From: Cercis canadensis
Lineage: Eukaryota > Streptophyta > Magnoliopsida > Fabales > Fabaceae
Length of the DNA: 64,000 bases
NCBI GenBank assembly: GCA_003255065.1
Contig: QAOA01000253.1
Location: 55,812-119,811 of the forward strand
Direction of reading: 5' to 3'
A program made the translations under genes and the position numbers. A model generated the notes under the pieces. It saw only the letters and a program-made list of their open reading frames with translations. It was not told the DNA's origin and did no database searches. The stretch's first letter is position 1. Each line of letters starts with the position of its first letter. Shown here piece by piece: positions 30,849 to 45,300 of this stretch.

Positions 30849-32374
30849 TGGACCCCATATTAGTTTGAATTGAGCTGCATATATACTGTTGGGAACATTT
30901 CTCAATCGTATAATTTACTAACTAATGAAATATATGATATTAGAGTTTCAGCTTTCCCACAAACTACAGAAGGTCAACTTCGTAGAAAAACGAGTTACTT
31001 TTCAGTGATTATAATTACTAATTATATGGACGAGGTTGAAGGTATCAATTCCAAATTTATATTCTATTTTTGACAATGTTTCTTACTTTCCAGAATGTTA
31101 TTATCAGCAAAACCACAAATACAGGTTTTCTCCTATAACGAAAAATTGTCACATATATGCTTGTTTTCCCAGTTATGAGAAATGAAATGGAAACACAAGT
31201 AAATAGTTTTCAGCAGAAACAAAATCTAAACAAAGAGTATGATTTGTAGCAGAATCACTCGTTATAGAAAGAATATCAAATAACCTGTGCGAATAAAATG
31301 ATAAAAGGGTCGAAGAAAAAGGAATCTTCAAGAACATAAAGAACAAATTCAAGCTACTGGAAGTTAAATGGAGCAAAAGGCTAAGAAACCAGAAAGCAAA
31401 ACACTAGAAGGATGAAAATTTTCTGGGAAAACTTGAGTAAAGAGTAAAGCACACAGGAAATCAGAAAGAAAATGTTAGGAAAAAAACCTGAATTCAAATT
31501 ATAATTTGGAGAGAAAGTGAATATGCGGATTCTATGTCGGTAGAACCTGGACAAGCTGCTAAAATTTGTAGTTGCAGGACTGTGAAAGAAAACACTGCTA
31601 CACCTCTCGCCTACTAAAAGACTCGTTGCCATTTAATATTATTTTATGATTATATTTTTTTAGTTTCATTATTTAAGTTGTAGCGGAGGCGCGGAGGGCC
31701 CTTCTTTTTCCATATTTTTTGTCAGAATCGTTTTTCGTTTTTTAAGTCGGTGGTTCACACCCTATACTATCCTCCGGAATTGGGCTCGTGGAGTCCAATA
31801 GTGGCTCCCTTTTCTTTCTGAAAGCCCAATAGCGGCTATCATGTGCTATATTAAAGGTCTACAAATATAATTGGAGTTTAGGTGTGCTTAAAACAGTCCC
31901 TAGACCAGTATATGATAGGTGGGCCAAGCCTAGTAATTATGAAGCAACGGGGCTTCTTCCCCTGTTTTGCCCAATAACAATGTGCTGATTGCCTTCTCAC
32001 AAAAATTAAGCGAAGCGGACTGCTGGTCTAGCTAACAGACAACAGGTTCCTAAGGGCCTGAAGGTACAGTGGAACGACATTTTTGGTCTTACACAACGCA
32101 CGTGCCTGAAATTATTTGGTCTTAATCTAATCTATTATAACTTTTTTTAACTACTCCTACTTACAATTATCAATTATATAAAGTAAAAATTCATATGATA
32201 AATATTGATGACAAGATCAGAAGCTGAAGCATATATTTCTATTTAAACCAAGTGATATATAGTCATATAATTTTCTTTAAAAAAATCCAATTAATAGATT
32301 TCTGAGTTTAATAATACAAGTAAAAATAACAAATTCACTAGCATGGCCACCATCCACGAAGTAGTGTATGTAGC

Positions 32375-34018
32375 CATCATCACGGCGGGGTTCTTTGATC
32401 ATAATATAGCATTTTAGAAATAATTTTACATATTTATTATATTTTTCAACTTATTTATCATAATATTAAATTTTAAAAAAATATAAAATTTAATGTGTGA
32501 GGACCACTGGATCTCCTATCTATCAATCTGCGCAGCCAATAGGGACATGCCAAATGACAGATGGCGTGTCCGATCTTGTGCGTCAAGAGGAGAAGAAGAA
32601 GAATCATAGGAGTATAGGGAAGAAAGAGAAAATGAAAAGGAGAAAGAAAGAGAAAAGAAAAAAGAGGAAGAAGTGATCATTGAGGGAAGAAAGAGAAAAG
32701 AAAAAAGAGAAAGAAGTGGCCACATGGGGACATGCCATTAGCCATTCGACAAGTCTAGTAGAGACACGCTGATTAATAGACAGTGTGCTTATTAGTCCCC
32801 ACATGTCAAGTTTTTATTTTTCTTTTATTTTTTAATTTTTTTTAAAATGTAATATTAAAGTAAATAAATTAAAAAATAAAATAAATGTGTAAAATTATTT
32901 TTGAATTATTATATTTCAGTCAAAGAGGCTCACAACGGGTACAACATTCACTCAATTAAGAAAGCACTATATGTGGCAGATATTGTTGTTACTATGCGCT
33001 TTGGATATTTTCATTGCAAATAAAATGAATACAAAACGTTCTCTGCCATTTCTCATTTTTCCAGAGAAAATATTCAAGAATTGACTTAGAGAGAGCAGAG
33101 AAGATTGTGGACATAGTTTTCCACAACTTGTAAGCTATGACTTTTCTCATTAATTAATTAGTACTAATAAACCATAACCTTATGAGCATCATCACAGCGG
33201 GGTTCTTTGATCATAATATAGCATTTTAGAAATAATTTTACATATTTATTATATTTTTTAACTTATTTATCGTAATATTAAATTTTAAAAAAATATAAAA
33301 TTTAATGTGTGAGGACCACCGGATCTCCCATCTATCAATCTGCGCAGCCAATAGGGACATGCCGAATGACAGATGGCGTGTCCGATCTTGTGCGTCAAGA
33401 GGAGAAGAAGAAGAAGAAGAATCATAGGAGTATAGGGAAGAAAGAGAAAATGAAAAGGAGAAAGAAAGAGAAAAGAAAAAAGAGGAAGAAGTGATCATTG
33501 AGGGAAGAAAGAGAAAAGGATAAAGAGAAAAGGAAAAAGAGAAAGAAGTGGCCACATGGGACATGCCATTAGCCATTTTACAGGTCTAGTGGAGACACGC
33601 TGATTGACAAACAGTGTGTTTAGTAGTCCCCACATGTCAAGTTTTTATTTTTTCTTTTATTTTTTAATTTTTTTAAAAATGTAATATTAAAGTAAATAAA
33701 TTAAAAAATAAAATAAATGTGTAAAATTATTTTTGAATTATTATATTTCAGTCAAAGAGCCTCACAACGGGTACAACATTCACTCAATTAAGAAAGCACT
33801 ATATGTGGCAGATATTGTTGTTACTATGCGCTTTGGATATTTTCATTGCAAACAAAATGAATACAAAACGTTCTCTGCCATTTCTCATTTTTCCAGAGAA
33901 AATATTCAAGAATTGACTTAGAGAGAGCATAGAAGATTGTGGACATGGTTTGCCACAACTTGTAAGCCATCACTTTTCTCATTAATTAATTAGTACTAAT
34001 AAACCACAACCTTATGGA
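32375..34018. repeat. Direct tandem duplication, period about 812 bp
   Basis: Copy 1 begins at 32375 and copy 2 at 33187, both with CATCATCACRGCGGGGTTC. They run in parallel through an AT-rich stretch, a GAAGAAGAAG/AAAGAGAAAAG purine tract, and a short protein-like segment (starting just after ATATTTCAG at about 32923 and 33752) to ATTAATTAATTAGTACTAATAAACC. Small indels in the purine tract distinguish the copies. The protein-like segment is open in copy 2 but has a stop in copy 1 (CAA to TAA). Confidence 0.88.
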
Positions 34019-34634
34019 GAAGAAAACGGTAGAATATCAGTTAAATTTGACTTAGTACTGCTACCATAAGTACCAAGATATACTTTTCATGCTTGAGAAT
34101 CTTCAATGAACAAAAGGCCAATTTAACCAATACGGATTATCACGCTAGGAACTAGATGTCAATATGTGATAAAGACTATTAAGTAAATATTGGATATAAA
34201 GTAAGGTCATTGATCAATTTGTTTTGCTTTATAAAGCGCCAATAACTCAGTATGGGTATGGAGAAAAAAGTGGAGTTGATGCCTTACTCGGAAAATCCAC
34301 TAGCATGTTTCTATGTTTGGACCACAATGTTCAACTAAAGTTGCAGTTGCAATGGGTTTGTACACATTTCATATCCCTTTTAGTTCTTTACAGTCACAAA
34401 TGGTGGATTAGCTCAGAATGTGACTATAACAACATAAAAGTATTTCATATATTGGAAGGCATAAAGAAATTTAAGAAAGCGAAAGGACGTTTTTAAAGGG
34501 AGAAAAAACCTAAGCATCTTTTTAGCAGCAAAGAGAATGGAGGAGATTATGGATCGATAGAGACAGCAAGATACGTTGTGGACAATTAATAATATACTAA
34601 TGTTTGATACAAATTAGGAAGGTATATATTGTAG
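34019..34634. other. AT-rich intergenic DNA, one unassigned open frame
   Basis: A rightward open frame of about 90 codons (34224-34496) has no recognisable domain and no supporting context, so it is not called. Nothing else is evident. Confidence 0.4.
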
Positions 34635-35016
34635 GATTATCCATGTGAAGCAGTTGCATAATGCTAGTTCCTTTCACTTCTCTCATGCCTTTCCTAGCTT
34701 TTGCAGTTCAATGTACTCCGCCATCTTAGGTCCTGTCGTTTTTTTATATATATATTTTTTTTGTGACACTTATTGATGCTATACTTTATGTCATGTATAT
34801 ACATTCATTGTAAAATATATAATTGAGATTATCCATGTGAAGCAGTTGCATAATGCTAGTTCCTTTCACTTTTCTCATGCCTTTCCTAGCTTTTGCAGTT
34901 CAATGTACTCCGCCATCTTAGGTCCTGTCGTTTTTTTATATATATTTTTTTGTGACACTTATTGATGCTATACTTTATGTCATGTATATACATTCATTGT
35001 AAAATATATAATTGTT
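34635..35016. repeat. Tandem duplication, period 192 bp
   Basis: Two copies start at 34635 and 34827 with GATTATCCATGTGAAGCAG and end with TAAAATATATAATTG. They are nearly identical, with one substitution and a few bases of TA/T-run length difference, so the duplication is recent or gene-converted. Confidence 0.92.
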
Positions 35017-38000
35017 GCTAATCCCTTGTCCTCTTTCTTTGGTCAGACCATTCAGAGCTTTGAACTTGATATCGTCTGCAAAGTTCATATAGCTTTGATA
35101 TGTTTTCCCTAGAAAATAGTATTAATAACTATGTTTTGAAAAGAAACAATAGAAATTCGTTACAGAATCATTTACTATAACACAGTCATCTGGAACAGCT
35201 AACTCTGGTTAAATGTACCAAAAAAGCATAACATTTTATGGTTAACCTAGCCAAGACTTCCATGTAGGACTTGTAGCTTTCACGTTTTTCTTAAATTTAA
35301 TGATGTCTGCCAATAAAAATGGAATTTGCACCATACATTCCCCCTTCAACTTAAAGCTTTTGAGGCTTCCCGAATCCACCACCTCAATCTCAAATCCCCC
35401 AGGCCCTTTATAGTGAATATTAATTCTAGCAAAATTGGATCAGCACCATAAACTCTCCCTCACATTCTTTAGGGCATTGACTTCATCCACTCTAGCTATG
35501 TGGTCACACCAACCGGGGCCACCATCTTCACCTTACTTGCTTCCATGGCTTGCTTTTTCTCTGATTCCATTCTGACGATATATAACTCTTTTCTGGGCCT
35601 ATCTTCAATATCTACGTCCGAGATTGGTACGTATCTGCAAAAGACGGGGTTAAAAATGCTCTTACAAGTTAGAAAATTGATATAATAAACCTCAACAACC
35701 TTTTGACATTATCATCAACTAAGCTCAAAATGTGACGCAAACTACAGTTTCTCCAAATAAGAATTCTAGCGGGGCCCTTGCTCCCGACATGCCCTGCAAT
35801 TATACAATGCCAGCAAGCCTTAATGCGTTGCATCTACAGTGCAGGTGTCCCAACAGCAGCAAACATGGTAGCTATAATTCACTTAGAAAATCTTTGTGTC
35901 ATTATGTGGAGTGCTGATCAATGCAGATCCCATATGGTTAGCCACCCAAAATCATAATCATATGTACAGCTTTTCTTGAATGGAGAATTCACTATGGATA
36001 AAGTCAACTTAAACCCTGCTATTGTCTGCCTCCAATTTTGTTTTTATTGGTTTTCTATATAAATGATTCATTGAAGTTAACAAATTATAATGATACACAC
36101 TGTTTTCACAGAGCAGTTTGAAACACTGAAGGTTTGCAAGTAATATTATTTTGAGTTTAATTAAATTGGATCAATTGTTATATATTATCATTAAAAAAGA
36201 ATGCTACATCACTTAGTAACTAAGTTTTTTTAACTAACAATAAGATTTAATTAACTGCTTTTTTGTATATTGCTACACATAATTCAATAATTGTATAAAA
36301 TTATTTTATACTATAATTAAGTGGATAAAATCAAATTCTATTAGTGTAATAATTTTGAACGATGATCAAAAGAGGTGGACGGTGCAAGACTGAAGATAAA
36401 GCATATAATAATGACCTGAAGAGAAACATGCTATAGGATAGAAGCAGATTACGCCACTCTAAAACTCAATAATACTCTGATAAGACAATAAGTCAATATG
36501 ACATATCTTTGGAAAAAGACAAATAAAAAGAAAAAATTATTCTGAATAGACACACAAAATAGAGCTAGCTAGGTTTTAGACGACGATCATTTACATGTTG
36601 ACGTAACTCTGGATGGTGGCTGGTGGTTTCTCTTCACCTCTTTCTTTTCAAAAATAATCAATGCATAAATTACAGAGAACCACTATCAACTTTGATCAAT
36701 GGCTACAAAATCCCTTATAATGTAAAAACAGGCAAGAAAGTTAACCCCCTAAACGTTATTGATATTATGCCACTACACCTTCCATGGCATCAATGAACCG
36801 TGCAAATACTTAAAAACATAATTAGTCATGCGCGCAGTTAAATTTGTACAAGTTTGTTCAGTATAATAAATGAAAGCATGGAAATTATACTTGCATAAGT
36901 AAACCAATAGCCGACTACTTGGATTTTTTTTTTTTGTCAATAGATAAATAATGATTACATTTGTAATAAAAAAAAATTCAAATTAGGAAAGGGGAAGTGA
37001 GAAGATTAATTTTATGACTGAAAGTACGTTCTATTAAATTAGAATTCTTTCTCAGTCAACTATTTTGATTGATAGAAGTGAAAATGGAAAATAAATAAAC
37101 GAGTAAAAATTAAGAAAATCATGTAAAGATAATGTACTAAATACATTTTACACTTTTTCTTTTCACTTTCATTCCTTTTATATATATAGGTAAACGAAGC
37201 AAAGAAAGTGTAGAATAGGAGAAGCATGCCATGTAGAACAAGCGGAAGAAAACAAATGAAGAGTCAAGGGAAGGAGATGCTGGGCCCAGGGCCCATGGCG
37301 ACCATCTGAAATAAGTTAGAACCAGAGAAAATGGTGGGGCCCAAATCTAGTTCATTGGAAATGGACTGCTCAAAGGCCCATTGCCCCTGTTGTGCTTTAT
37401 GAATCAGGACCATTAGAAATAACACTACTGAGAATGTTATTTATATACTATTTGCACTTATATTAGTGCAAAAACATAATTATTAAAATTTGAGTTCAAT
37501 AAAAAAATATATAAATAGTGTTATTCTGATTTATTATCCAATAATTCAACTGTCTTACACAGAAGAAATGTAGAAAAGAGAAAAATAAGTTGTAAAAAAA
37601 AAGCACATCCACCGCCGCCCTTTGGGTGGGGACTGGGGAAGGGTAAAGATAAAGCCCACGTGAAAAAATTGCTGAAATATAAGTGGCCAAGTGGGAGACA
37701 TATGTAAAATAAAATTATCAACATATCTAATGCATGCAATATGTTTCTTTTGCCCTAAGAAACAGTGATTTAATAGTTTAACCTTAATGTCTTATTCCAC
37801 TGGCAAAAGTTCAAAAGTTGACACACTTGAGATGAGATGCTGGAGCAAAGATCGTGTCACCAAATAGTCCACAAAGAAAAAGAATAATGTTAACTAACAA
37901 AAAGTTTAAAAAGAAGAAAGGAGAAAAAGAAGAGGGGGGTTGGCAGTTATCTCTCGCTTTCTAAACCTTCTTTAGGGAGCATTATGGTTTAAGCCTTTTA

Positions 38001-39109
38001 ATTTTTTCACTAAAAATCATCCCTACTATTTCAGTTAAGTTCCGGCGGCATGGATAATGGGACACGTGTCATAATGATGATTTGATTTCACTATGCACAA
38101 ATAAAACTAGCGTTGACTAGCTAGTATCATTGTGCATATAGTTAGGTTATTATCCATTCATTAATTTCCTTTTATATTTTTTTTTAGTTGAAGTGCAACC
38201 AATTGATAAAAGGACAAAATTTAAATAATTTTTTTTAAGTGTTTACGGTGTTGTTTTTTAATTAAAATATAACATATAAATTATTTTTTATACATAAACG
38301 CCAACTCATCCTCACATCTATTTCTCTTAGTTAACTAAAAATTTTTCTGTTAGAACAACACAACAACTCTTCAGTTTTTTTTGACAATTCCCCAATTCAT
38401 TTTCAGCGTAAAGATGAAGATCCTAGTGATGCTCAATTCGCTCTTCAACCAACATCAATTTAATTGCAGTGAGATCACCATAGAAAGAGATAATATGCGT
38501 GCTATTTAAATCTGGGTGGGATTTTTTCGAAGTTGAAATGGTGAGATTAGTAGCGAAAACCTGTTTGATGAGGTAAGGGTGAGTGTACTAGAAAGAGAGA
38601 GAGGGAGAAAGAAGAAATTTGTTGAGAGAAACTTTGCAGAGAAGAAGTTGGAGGGATTAGAGAGGATTGTGGAATGGGTTTGAAGGAAGAGGAAAGGTTG
38701 GGGAAGCATCGGTGGCAATAGCGACGACAAAGATGTAGGAAGAAATGGAGAGGGTGAATAGGGCTATCTTCCTTTTCTGGTTTTATGTGAATGTGAGTGA
38801 TTATAATTAACTGAACATATGCTTTTTGTACTTATTAGCTTTAAGTTACTCTTTTTAGACTAATAACAAATCAAGTTTCTTTCTAAGTTGTTTTCGGGAG
38901 GAAAACAACAGCTAGACACCCACAATACATTTCCAGCACGGCTCTCATAATTAATGGAGGGAGACTGAGAGATCATAATCATGATAAATACCATCTCCTT
39001 TATTTTTTGAAAAATCTTCATTATTATTGTATTGTATGTTGATCAGTTGATAATAATTAATTCAGTGTTTTAAAAAGAGGATATTTGACTTGGTCTAATT
39101 ACTCGCTCT

Positions 39110-39205
39110 TGCACTGCATTACATCAAATCTCTGACAAACTATCATTACAAGATTTGAACTGAAGAAAACTTGATTCTATCAATTAAACCAAACCAACCT
39201 TATTC
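39110..39205 (-). mobile_element. Possible degenerate SINE fragment
   Basis: On the minus strand GGTTTGGTTTAATTGATAG resembles a SINE head and A box, followed by CAGTTCAAATCTT, a weak B box, at suitable distance. No target-site duplication was seen. It is weaker than the other two SINE calls. Confidence 0.35.
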
Positions 39206-39720
39206 TTCTTCAGATGAAGAAAATAACTCTTTTTTCTGTTTACATGCTAACCTAATCCAACTTCAATCACATAAAATTACACCGTATACCACTTTCTAGG
39301 TTCCTACTTAATGAGACCTTTTAGACAAAGCCAAAGTTGTTATAAGTACGATGTAGTCAAAGTAACTAAAATTACTTGTTACCATGAGATCGATGAAGGA
39401 AATAGCATCCTTAATTAGCTGTTTCCTCTTTGCCTTGCCGTGACATCGTCACAGTGTCACTAACACGCAATTTTGTTTGCTTAATTATTTCATAAACTCA
39501 AGTTGATTGCATGTATTCACACTCACACACTACTCTATTAATTCTTCTTCGCTCTATTTTTCTTTTTTTTTATTATGTTATTTATACTTCACAACTTTTA
39601 ACCGTTTCATAGAACAGAAAGGTTGTGAACTGCATTTTCTTTAGGGGGTGAAGTGCAAGCAGCTCATCCAATAATAATAATAATAAATTTATTTCTTATC
39701 AATAATAATAATGTATTATA

Positions 39721-39795
39721 TTATTAGAATATCACTACAAGTTGTCAACGGCANTATTATTATTATTAGAATATCACTACAAGTTGTCAACAGCA
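39721..39795. repeat. Direct repeat around single N at 39754 (probable assembly join)
   Basis: The 33-bp segment starting TTATTAGAATATCACTACAA at 39721 ends right at the N and recurs at 39763 with one mismatch. This looks like two overlapping contig ends placed side by side rather than a genuine tandem repeat. Confidence 0.75.
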
Positions 39796-40065
39796 AATGT
39801 TGGTCACGGGATCATTCTCATTTTGGACAAACTTCGGGAATATTTAAGTGTATGGTTTTATCTCTTAATGCGGCGAAATGAGCAAGAAGATAGTTTTCCA
39901 GGTGTTACATGTGTTTTGCAACCTGCATGATATATATATAACAGAGCCAAGATTAGCCTCTGATCATCGTGGGAGATAGGAAGAGAATTTCCGAAAACTA
40001 GGTCGGTTGTTACTTTACCCTAGTTGTCGACACGTGTAACGGTTGGAATTTGACTCAATCATTTG

Positions 40066-40110
40066 AAGGGGGAAAATAATATATTTANAAGGGGGAAAAG
40101 AATATATTTA
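40066..40110. repeat. Direct repeat around single N at 40088 (probable assembly join)
   Basis: A 22-bp segment beginning AAGGGGGAAAA directly abuts the N on both sides (40066-40087 and 40089-40110) with one mismatch. Confidence 0.75.
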
Positions 40111-42083
40111 TAAGTTATTAAATTTATTTATCAAAGTAATATGAATACATAAATCTCTTAAATAAATAAGCTGTTTTTACCATTTTATTTTATCCAACGA
40201 TTACATTTAAATTTTACTAAAAAAATTATCAATTTTTTTAGCTAAATAGCATTGTTTTTTGTTTTTAGGCCACTAGCATTGATTTTTTTTTTTTTTTTTT
40301 TGTTTTGGCCATGAGNATTTTTTTTTTTTTGTTTTTGTTTTGGCCATGAGCATTGGTTTTTGTTGAGTGCACGGGAGTTCAACGACTTTCTAAACCAAAT
40401 CAATGCAATTGTTACAAGGCTTACAATCATTTATCAAAGTTTTGAAATTTCTTTGGATGTGTTAAGTGGGTCGAATCGAATAATGTTTGATCCCCTCATA
40501 CTCAAACGTAAGGATAGGAGCTTAGAAATCACCAAGTTCTATCTCAAGTGTCAATGAGCAAACTAGTGAAAGGAACAGCCGTCCAATTAAAATGCTCACC
40601 CCTCAGCCGTAATATTTTGGTGGGCTTAACTCGAACTGCTACTTTGTTTTCTTTCTTTTTTCTGGAAAAAAAAATGTTAGCATTTCAACTTTGACACTTA
40701 TGTCTTGTCAAACATTCCATATATGTGTCTGATTGTATGATAATTTCCCTGTTTGGTAGTTCGGTCAAATTGAAACTGCCTAACATTGTAATGATTTTCT
40801 GTGACTGTGAACGTGTTTTGTGGGTGGTCGAATCAGAAATCTTTTCGACCTTTCCAATTAGAAAGGTAAGCCAAAAAACTATATGAAGCTTTGTTGTATC
40901 TTCAATGAGCTCACTTGACTAGTTGACATAAATACCAACAGTTCATCCAACTTAATAGATTAGTACAAAAGTTTGCATCGTGCGTGGGAGGATATATATT
41001 ATAATAGTAATTGACAAAAGTTAATCTTCTTAATCATCATGAAGTGGATAATCATTTTCCATAGGTGAATATTTATCATTTTTGTGCATAAACATCGTTT
41101 TCCTTTTAAATTATTTGGAAGGAGGAACCGAGGGACACAAATGAAACGATTTTGGGAAATAAAAAAAAAATATTTATGTGAATAGTTTTTTTTTATTTGG
41201 TTTTTTACGTAATCATGTACTATGGCCTTGGCCTATATCTTCGTAACTTACATTTATATATTTTTCACTAGAATTTTGTTTCCTTAAACTCTTGAAAGCA
41301 AGTTAATTGGGTTGTAGAACCGTTGGTTACAAAGCTCTTATCGCAAAAAAAAAAATATTGTGTTCAATGCCTCTCATTAACAAAATGAGAATCTTAAAGT
41401 GTTTTTAACATAAAATTACNTTTTAACATAAAGTTACAGTTGTAGATACTTTAACAGCAGAATCTCTAAAGAATGAATGACTCGTCCCAGATTTTGTAAG
41501 TCTAATTCTATCTAAAAGCTGGGATTAAACCTTACTTCTTGGGTTAAAAAAAACAAAAACAAACTCTTGAAAGCAAAATGTTTGGTGGTCTTTGGTTCCA
41601 CAGTAAAGTTTTTTGATATTCCTACCACAAGTTTTTACCTTAAATAAAAACGGACAAAAACAACCTACCATCCAACATTACACAGTTCATGTTTGGCGAA
41701 GAGTCACACTTGGACTTGGGATAACATCGAACCATATGATGCCACGTCACTTGGGGCAAAGGTTCAATGACTGTAGGGTATGATCCACTCCAAACTTAAA
41801 ATAAGATGCGTGAGCTTCCTGGATTTTGCTGCGACCTGGCTCGGCACAAGTATTACCATTCCAAAAAAACGAAAAGAAGAAAATTAAAAGGGCACGAGGT
41901 GGGCAATCTTTGATGAAAATATTATTGAGTGAAAATCTTATATATATACCATAATGTGTAGTTTGGTTAGCATGTCCCCTCTCAACAAAAATGTTATTGA
42001 AGTGGGTCCCTCCCTTATAGCGCACTAAAAACTTGAAAAGAATCCTAGACCACATCTACAAAACATACCCACACAGCTTCTTT

Positions 42084-42353
42084 TATATAAAGCCATATCA
42101 TTCAGTCCCTCCACCGTCAGTCTCAGACTGAGTAACACCCTCTCCTTGCCCAGTTGCCCTGCCCCCTCACCCCTTCTAGTTACTTCTTCCTCTTCATTAC
42201 TCCTTCTCCTTATCCCTTCTTTCTCAATCACTACTACCTTCATTATACACTCAAAACAAGAAAACAACCCCATTTACAGTTTATCAGCTTAACTAGCTTA
42301 TATATATACTTGTTTAATTTTAGTATCTATATATATATAGAGAGAGACATCAG
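42084..42353 (+). promoter_or_regulatory. TATA box and 5' leader of the sulfate transporter gene
   Basis: TATATAAA at 42084-42091 is a good TATA box, about 265 bp upstream of the start codon. The transcription start would fall near 42115-42125. The leader is rich in C and T (about 42110-42245), as is common in plant leaders, and ends with a TA/GA run just before ATG. Confidence 0.6.
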
Positions 42354-45300
42354 ATGGGTAACGCAGACTATGCGTACCCTTCATCAGTGATGAACGCGGA
42401 GGGTTCACACCGCGTGGCCATTCCACCACCGCAACCATTTTTCAAGTCTCTGGGTTACTCTTTCAAAGAGACCTTCTTTCCTGATGATCCATTAAGGCAA
42501 TTCAAGAACCAGCCAGCTTCTAGAAAGTTTGTGCTTGGCCTTCGGTACTTCTTCCCCATCTTTGAATGGGCACCTCGCTACAGTTTTCAGTTCTTGAGAT
42601 CAGACCTTATTGCTGGCATCACCATCGCCAGCTTGGCTATTCCCCAAGGCATCAGTTACGCCAAGCTCGCCAACCTCCCTCCCATTCTCGGCTTATGTGA
42701 GTTCACTTCGCTCTAGCTAGATATATTATATATACCTACTTGCTCCCTTTAATTATAAAATTATTTTGACAAGTACAAACACAACTCGTGCTTTGCTCTT
42801 TTCTTTTTTGTTTTCTTTTTCTTCCTATAATATGACAGATTTTAAATGAGTGAAGTAATTAAATTTCTGAAAGGAAAATTTGATGAAATGCAGACTCGAG
42901 CTTTATACCTCCATTGATTTATGCCATGATGGGTAGCTCAAGGGATTTAGCAGTGGGAACAGTGGCGGTTGGGTCACTTCTCATGGGTTCTATGTTGGCC
43001 ACTGTGGTTAATCCCAACGAGAATCCAAAGCTCTATCTTCATCTTGCTTTTACAGCTACATTCTTTGCTGGAGTCATACAAGCTTCATTGGGCTTGTTTA
43101 GGTAAGCATAATTGATGCTAACTTGGCCAATAATTAAACATTAAAATACTATAGAGGTTTCGTATAAGAAACTTATTTAAGTGCTACCACAAGTATTTGA
43201 AGGTCATGTTATTATTATTATTAATTACAGTATTCTTTTAGTTTAATTTCTAAAAGAAGGACAACATTTTCTTCAGTTCACAACATGCGCTGGAGTTGTT
43301 GTCTTTTGCTGATTTGTCTTGTCGAACTATTAGATTAATGAGATACCCCTTTCCTAGCTAACGTATACTATTATTATTTTAAGTCGGGAATCCACTTACT
43401 TACTGTGATTTAATTTGCCTATTGCTAAATACCAAAAACTAATTTAATCCTGCGAATAATCATGTGTCAATGATCTAATCATTCCGAAATAAAACATTTT
43501 AGTTCTTAATTCTTTTATTGTTTTGCTCAAATATTCATGTGCAAACCTTGAACACAGGTTAGGGTTTATCGTGGATTTTCTGTCACATGCAACCATAGTA
43601 GGGTTCATGGGTGGAGCTGCCACCGTGGTTTGCCTGCAACAGCTAAAAGCAATTCTTGGGCTTGAGCATTTCACCCATGAAGCTGACCTCGTGTCAGTGA
43701 TGCGCTCCGTTTTTACCCAAACACATGAGGTATTAGACAGAGGAGTTGTCCGCTTCCTCTCCTATATTTGTCCACTATATACATGTTTTCATTATTGCAC
43801 AACCACCATGGCTCCAAAATTATATATTTAAATGAAAAATATCTTCTTCCCATCCCACCACACATTCTCTTTCTCCCTCGAACTAATTGATTGTAACCAT
43901 GGAAATGTTTTTTACGTACTCCTTATATAGTATTATACTATAGAGTATATATTACATTAGATGAGATATTAAAATGTAAATCATAATAAAATAAATTTAA
44001 GTCCTCTCAATAAAACACAAATTGTGAGAATTACATATTAGTGTGACATAGGACAACATTAGATAGTGTGTAAATTATTTTAATTTTTACATCCATAACA
44101 GTAGTTATATATTTGTCGCATCTGTGTGTTTATATATTTATTTCAATTAACATTAGCATAATTATGTTTGTTTTTAATATATATTTGTTGCAGTGGAGGT
44201 GGGAAAGTGCGGTGTTAGGATGTGTCTTTATTTTCTTCCTTCTTATCACCAGATACTTTGTAAGTGAACCTAACCCTTATTTATTTTCGAAATTCTAATT
44301 TAATTAATCTAATTAATGATGCTTTATGCCTAATTGTTCTTGAAAAATGATCTCATTGCACATTTCATTATTTTATGTATTATCCTTTCCTTTCTTTTTC
44401 CATTTAAAGGTGGTAACGCTAACTAAGTATATTCATACAAGAGCTAGCCATGTCTTTTTAATGTGAACGCATTAGATCCCATTACACATATGTATCTGCT
44501 ACACTTCCTTTTTCTAGATGTTTCTGGCCATAAATCAATTCTAAAATTAGGTTTTAACACTTTTTAAGTTTAATTGCGTCTATTTTTCAACCCTAACCTG
44601 CCCCCTCTTGATCGGCTAATTAAAGTGAGCAAATTATTCCAGAGGTAATTGATTATAGATCTTGCCTCTATGATGTGGCAATCGCAACTATAAGAAAGTA
44701 ATAATACTATATAAAAAATGATATTATAGTCTTTTTAGATATTTTTCCTAAACCTCATTTGATTCGATACCCACTTGGAAGTTGGAAAAAATTTTATATG
44801 TACCTGAAAAGGAAGAAAAAACATCTTCAGGAGACTAGACATAAGTTCGAATTCATATAATTTTGTAAATCTGTACGAACATTCTAATAATCATACACAC
44901 ATTCTGGGTCTATAAATTATGAAAATTAAACACATGCACATTAATTCATGAGTTTATAAACTAATAAAATAAAAAATGAAAACAAACAGTGCAACTTGAC
45001 ATCTGATTAGTATGTTATCAGTAATTGATTATGTGTCTCAAATTGAAGATTTTTTAATCTGTTATATTTATTGTTTGGTTAGGGCTAAGCTATCACCTCT
45101 AGGTTGGGTGAGTTTCTGTGGGATTCATCCAATAATTTTAGTGTCATTACGAAGATCTTAAAAAATTGAGTCACTCAGTATGTATCAGTATATATAATTT
45201 TTTATAAAATACAAGAATGACACGATATAAGAAAATATATCGATAAATAATTTTTTTAAGTTTATTTTTTGGCACATTTTTTTATATCGTATCATTATTA

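Larger units (their letters stand above)
35017..42050. other. Long gene-poor intergenic region upstream of the sulfate transporter gene
   Basis: No gene is supported. Around 35300-35660 the minus strand has broken stretches that read like old coding sequence (for example GPGGFEIEVVDSG) interrupted by stops; the family is not recognised. A diverged SINE-like piece lies at about 39110-39205. Four single Ns (39754, 40088, 40316, 41420) mark assembly joins. Short open frames at about 37500-37740, 38506-38730, 40360-40557 and 41747-42055 have no domain and are left out. Confidence 0.4.

Noticed and set aside
39735-39800. CACTACAAG at 39733 and 39773 as a CACTA transposon end
   Set aside because: The following bases do not match the AAA-rich CACTA start, and the pair is explained by the duplicated contig ends around the N.
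41747-42055. 102-codon leftward open frame near the sulfate transporter promoter
   Set aside because: No known domain, and it lies just upstream of a TATA box and leader of a well-supported rightward gene.
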